NCBI GenBank assembly: GCA_026002265.1
Contig: BOBG01000039.1
Coordinates: forward strand, 1 to 16,888
Direction of reading: 5' to 3'
Length of the DNA: 16,888 nt
DNA from: Spirochaetia bacterium
GTDB lineage: Bacteria; Spirochaetota; Spirochaetia; Treponematales; Breznakiellaceae
The position numbers and the translations under genes are program-made. The notes under the pieces were generated by a model. The model had not been told where the DNA came from, searched no databases, and saw only the letters and a list, made by a program, of their open reading frames with translations. Of this stretch, positions 14,067 through 16,888 are shown piece after piece. Within the stretch, counting starts at the first letter, position 1. Every line of letters starts with the position of its first letter.

Positions 14067-14720
14067 GGAGGTCTGTCCCCAAAATTTGTCCCCAAAATTT
14101 AAAAATTTCCGTACAACTGAATCAAAATCATCACCCTGATCCGTACTTTAAATTGATCGTGTAATGCGATCGAGGAGGAATCTATGGCACGTCCAGACCG
14201 TGGGGATACGAGCAAGGGAAAAACATACCATGTGGCTTCGGAGATCAACCGGAAAGCCTTTGATCTACAGGATGATGAAGACAAAGAGATGTTTTTAAAA
14301 GTGATCGAGGAGTCAAAAACCAAAAAACAGTATAAGTTTGAGCTTCACAATTTTTGCATCATGGACAATCATTTCCACTTTTTGATCACACCGGAACTTG
14401 GTCAAAGTCTCTCTGTGATAATGAAATGGATCAAAATGGTCCTCGCAATTCGGTGGAATCATAAATATGGAAAAACCGGACATTTATGGGGAGATCGATT
14501 CTTTTCTCGGGAAATTATTGACGATGAAGATTTTATAACAGTCTACAATTACATTGATCAGAATCCGGTAAAAGCAGGTATCGTAGAGAAGCCGGAGGAT
14601 TGGAAGTGGAGTGGTTTACATCATCACCAGGCTGGTATTGTCCGGATAGTGAAGCCTGCATCGGAGTGGGTGCTGGAGCGGCTGCCGTGGCACCGGCTAC
14701 TGGGGACAGACCCCCGTCCC
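14067..14720 (+). mobile_element. RAYT transposase unit with inverted end motifs
   Basis: The left end GGAGGTCTGTCCCC (14067-14080) and the right end GGGGACAGACCCCC (14702-14715) are near-perfect inverted repeats around a single Y1 transposase gene. After the left motif, TGTCCCCAAAATT is repeated in tandem (14074-14086, 14087-14099). The right motif overlaps the last six codons of the transposase. Exact outer borders and any target duplication cannot be set from this sequence alone. Confidence 0.6.
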
Positions 14721-14723
14721 TAA
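14184..14723 (+). CDS. REP-associated tyrosine transposase (Y1, HUH)
   Basis: 179 residues of the IS200-like Y1 transposase superfamily, RAYT branch. The HUH metal motif is in MDNHFHFLI (His63, His65); the catalytic tyrosine lies in VYNYIDQNPVKAGIV (Tyr123 most likely, Tyr121 possible); GHLWGDRFFSREI and EDWKWSG are family landmarks. Such enzymes nick and join single-stranded DNA at REP-like hairpins. A perfect GAGGAGG lies 5 bases before the ATG. The C-terminal GTDPRP is encoded by the right-end motif GGGGACAGACCCCCGTCCC, followed at once by TAA. The gene appears intact. Its CCGG content equals that of the host genes, which suggests long residence (inference). Confidence 0.93.
   Translation: MARPDRGDTSKGKTYHVASEINRKAFDLQDDEDKEMFLKVIEESKTKKQYKFELHNFCIMDNHFHFLITPELGQSLSVIMKWIKMVLAIRWNHKYGKTGHLWGDRFFSREIIDDEDFITVYNYIDQNPVKAGIVEKPEDWKWSGLHHHQAGIVRIVKPASEWVLERLPWHRLLGTDPRP
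14702..14720 (+). repeat. Right-end motif overlapping the transposase C-terminus
   Basis: GGGGACAGACCCCCGTCCC. Its first 11 bases are the reverse complement of the left-end GGTCTGTCCCC. It codes for the last residues of the transposase. Confidence 0.75.
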
Positions 14724-14855
14724 TCCCCGGCACATTATAGCCTAAATACGGTGCTTTTGCATAAATTCCGGTGTAACTCAACAAAAATGATCCGGAAGCT
14801 GACTTAAAAACTTTTTCCCGATTTTTGCTGGGAATGAAGCAGGAGAATATTACCC

Positions 14856-16493
14856 TTAGCGTAGAATTTCCAAACAGCTTTGCTCAAACAAAGTAATAAA
14901 AGGATCGATCTCCGCTCGAACACGTTTTAAAAAAGAACTATCCGCGGGCCGCCAGCCCTCCCGACCTGCACATTCAGGAAAATGCGCCCAGAGGTAGTCG
15001 CAAAAATCCAATGACGGCTCCAGTTCGCTCGAATCGCCCTCCCCGGAAAGTATTGCACGCAAATGAACAAGTGCATCAATTTCTTGACGGAGAAATTTTT
15101 CTACTATTGCCGGAACAATAGGAGAAAAAACCGGATCCTGCGGCGGTTCCGCACCTGCCGTTAAGATCTGAGCAGCATCTTCTGGGGACAATTGCACTGT
15201 CCCTACATCCAGACCCGGCCCCTTTATGGTGAAAAGCCGTGGATTCCCGGAAAATTCCCGTTTGAAAATTGCACTATATGTGTTAAGAATTATGTCAGTC
15301 CGGATTGTAGTTCCATCTCGCGACTGAGTCGTGAATGTACCCGGCCGGAAACTTGCATCTGCGTCAAAAAGAGTCCGGAAGCGATTCTGATTCTGCAATT
15401 TATTGAGATGATTCGGCGTGGATCGGGCATGGGACGCATCCATGCTAAAAGCAAAATCGAGTCCGGCCGTGATAACCGCACCGGAAGAAAGTCGCAACGC
15501 GAGAAAAACCGCATTCAACCCAACGGATCCAAGGGGAGGCACGAGTTCCGGCAGAAGCTGTGCGTTCCGTAGCCGATCAAAAAAATGCAGCTGAGTCCAC
15601 AGCGTCCCAAACAGAGAAACCGGACCTCCAAGCAGTTCAACTGTGGCTCGTGCGGCGGATAAATCCATCGCGAGGGGACTGTGCAAAAAACCGGATCCAA
15701 TAAAATCCCGGAGATTCCAGTGTTGACTCTCCAGAGCAACCACGAGATCAGGCTGGATTCTGCGTGCGACAAGTGCCGGAAGACACGTATCCGCACAGAT
15801 TATTTTGAAATTCCGGCTTCCCACTGTTTTTCCAAAAGTCAAGCCCAGTCCATCCAATGCCTTGTCCAGCGACGGTCCGGCACCCAATACCAGCACCGGC
15901 CCACTGCCAAATAAAGGCAAAGGCACTGCAGCCGGTAAAAGCGCAAGATTTTGGATGGCATTTTTTATGTAACGCCGTCCGAGTTTGATCAGAGTCATTG
16001 CATTGCCCCACTCTGTGGCTATTTCCTGAGTCAATGCCTCGGTTAATGTATTGTACAGATCTGGAAAAAGGCTCCAGCCGCCGGAAAGGTGAATCGGCTT
16101 CACCCGGCGAAAAGTCCGGCTTCCCCAGGTTTTCCATACAAAGGTACAGCATATGTCTGGATCTTTTGTACAAATCCATTGAATCCGGGGATCTTTTTTG
16201 AGCAGATTCTGCAAAAGAGAACTTTCCGCGCTTAATTTCCACAAATTTTCGTCAACTTCAACACACAAAATGGCAGAATCCGGACCAAGCCGCTCACTGA
16301 GCAGTGCCAGTCCATAGCCGAAAAGAGGAGAGGGACAAAAATAAAGGGTTCGTTCCTCTGGAACAACGGTCCCGGCGATCCGTTCAGCACCTGCAACCGG
16401 ATTAATTGTTGAGAGAAGATTTAAACCCCGGTATGAAACGGAAAAACCCCGGATCGTGGGAATAATCCGGGGTGATTGATCTGAAGATAGCAT
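14856..16493 (-). CDS. DUF115 / MptE-like protein, possible flagellar glycosylation factor
   Basis: 545 residues. The centre has the DUF115 (MAF_flag10, 6-hydroxymethylpterin pyrophosphokinase MptE-like) core: GPVLVLGAGPSLDKAL (198-213), IICADTCLPALVARRIQPDLVVALESQ (231-257) and GLNAVFLALRLSSGAVITAGLDFAF. In bacteria these proteins belong with motility-associated glycosyltransferase-like factors that modify flagellin, often with nonulosonic acids; that role here is inference. The N-terminal 190 residues and the last 100 are less conserved. It has no signal peptide, so it should be cytoplasmic. The ATG shares its bases with the stop of the upstream gene (TAATG), so translation is coupled. Downstream only a weak TTCCC/GGGAA hairpin is seen (near 14812-14833). 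Confidence 0.75.
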   Translation of the reverse strand: MLSSDQSPRIIPTIRGFSVSYRGLNLLSTINPVAGAERIAGTVVPEERTLYFCPSPLFGYGLALLSERLGPDSAILCVEVDENLWKLSAESSLLQNLLKKDPRIQWICTKDPDICCTFVWKTWGSRTFRRVKPIHLSGGWSLFPDLYNTLTEALTQEIATEWGNAMTLIKLGRRYIKNAIQNLALLPAAVPLPLFGSGPVLVLGAGPSLDKALDGLGLTFGKTVGSRNFKIICADTCLPALVARRIQPDLVVALESQHWNLRDFIGSGFLHSPLAMDLSAARATVELLGGPVSLFGTLWTQLHFFDRLRNAQLLPELVPPLGSVGLNAVFLALRLSSGAVITAGLDFAFSMDASHARSTPNHLNKLQNQNRFRTLFDADASFRPGTFTTQSRDGTTIRTDIILNTYSAIFKREFSGNPRLFTIKGPGLDVGTVQLSPEDAAQILTAGAEPPQDPVFSPIVPAIVEKFLRQEIDALVHLRAILSGEGDSSELEPSLDFCDYLWAHFPECAGREGWRPADSSFLKRVRAEIDPFITLFEQSCLEILR

Positions 16494-16888
16494 TACTCAG
16501 ACGGCATCAAATATTTTTGGAAGGTATCCCAAAATTGATCTTGTAATTTATCACTGCTAAGAAAATAATTCCGGACCGTACTTTCCGTCATGCTCGACAC
16601 CCAATAGCCGTTGTAGGCTGATTCAATATAACCGGCTAAGGTTTCGTCATACTCATCTTCGGAAACCGGATGCAAAACCACGACATTCGAATCAACCACA
16701 AATGGATCCGAAACACTTCCAATCGGTGTACTCCATGCAGTTCTCCAAAAATTTTCATTAGTTGCCGCGTTCGCAATTTCCGGAGCATTTTGCTGCTCAC
16801 TGCTGATCGGTGTAAAAAGCTGCACATCTCCATAATTAAGCGGGATAGGTCCGAAACTTTTTTTTGTCAGCTCCTGTTGGACAACTGC
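16493..16888 (-). CDS. C-terminal part of a probable PpiC/SurA-like protein (cut by window edge)
   Basis: The frame is open from the last base of the window to the TAA at 16495-16493, 131 codons, so the gene starts outside. The visible part reads AVVQQELTKKSFGPIPLNYGDVQLFTPISSEQ at the edge, then WSTPIGSVSDPFVVDSNVVVLHPVSE, which resembles the end of a PPIC-type parvulin domain (G-x-V-S-x-P-F followed by a strand that reads as VVVL), and finishes with an acidic, aromatic helix-rich tail. Members are periplasmic chaperones or membrane-anchored PpiD-like proteins. The assignment is tentative because most of the protein is missing. Its stop overlaps the start of the DUF115 gene by one base. Confidence 0.5.
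   Translation of the reverse strand, partial: AVVQQELTKKSFGPIPLNYGDVQLFTPISSEQQNAPEIANAATNENFWRTAWSTPIGSVSDPFVVDSNVVVLHPVSEDEYDETLAGYIESAYNGYWVSSMTESTVRNYFLSSDKLQDQFWDTFQKYLMPSE

Noticed and set aside
15185-15203. GGGACA/TGTCCC inverted repeat in the DUF115 gene as another RAYT motif
   Set aside because: It shares only six bases per arm with the motif and lacks the GGTCTG part, so chance is enough.

Overview
The window most likely comes from an anaerobic, host-associated or sediment spirochaete (Spirochaetota, Treponema-like). I infer this from a short alanyl-tRNA synthetase of about 595 residues without the usual C-terminal domain, a DUF115/MptE-like protein of the kind linked to flagellar glycosylation in spirochaetes, a reverse rubrerythrin, an oxygen-sensitive class I fumarase and a repeat-rich lipoprotein. 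No rRNA, tRNA or CRISPR array is visible. A strong signature is the tetranucleotide CCGG, about one per 60 bases by hand count and several-fold above chance. It runs through genes and spacers but thins out in the toxin-antitoxin region.

Layout. 1-405: 2.3 copies of a 174-bp tandem repeat, each full copy carrying the motif GGGGACAGACCTC. 416-5665 (minus): a PNPOx-like flavoprotein; then, in transcription order, reverse rubrerythrin, a lipoprotein with a three-level internal repeat, an SPFH/band-7-like membrane protein and alaS, which ends in a structured 3' region and a clear UUCG-loop terminator. 5826-7000 (plus): a 49-codon ORF with a strong RBS, an intact hicB-hicA pair, then hicB with a frameshifted hicA. 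Each hic module is preceded by a short repeated element with two TAGCCCAA-type boxes exactly 23 nt apart. Further copies lie upstream of the alpha-galactosidase and of a small coiled-coil ORF. 7063-11048 (plus): GH36 alpha-galactosidase, the small repeat ORF and a GPH-family sugar symporter, a galactoside uptake and hydrolysis cluster. 11031-13923 (minus): a PlsC-like acyltransferase followed by a class I fumarase whose end overlaps the convergent symporter end by 18 bp. 14067-14720 (plus): a REP-associated tyrosine transposase (RAYT) bracketed by inverted GGTCTGTCCCC motifs. 14856-16888 (minus): a probable PPIase-like C-terminus cut by the window edge and translationally coupled to the DUF115 protein.

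Two threads tie the window together. The RAYT end motif and close variants (GAGGTCTGACCCC, GGGGACAGACCTC) occur at the transposase, in the 5' tandem repeats and twice inside the fumarase coding sequence in two different reading frames. Separately, the 23-nt-phased box element links toxin-antitoxin modules to the sugar operon. The second is the best candidate here for an undescribed regulatory or mobile unit.
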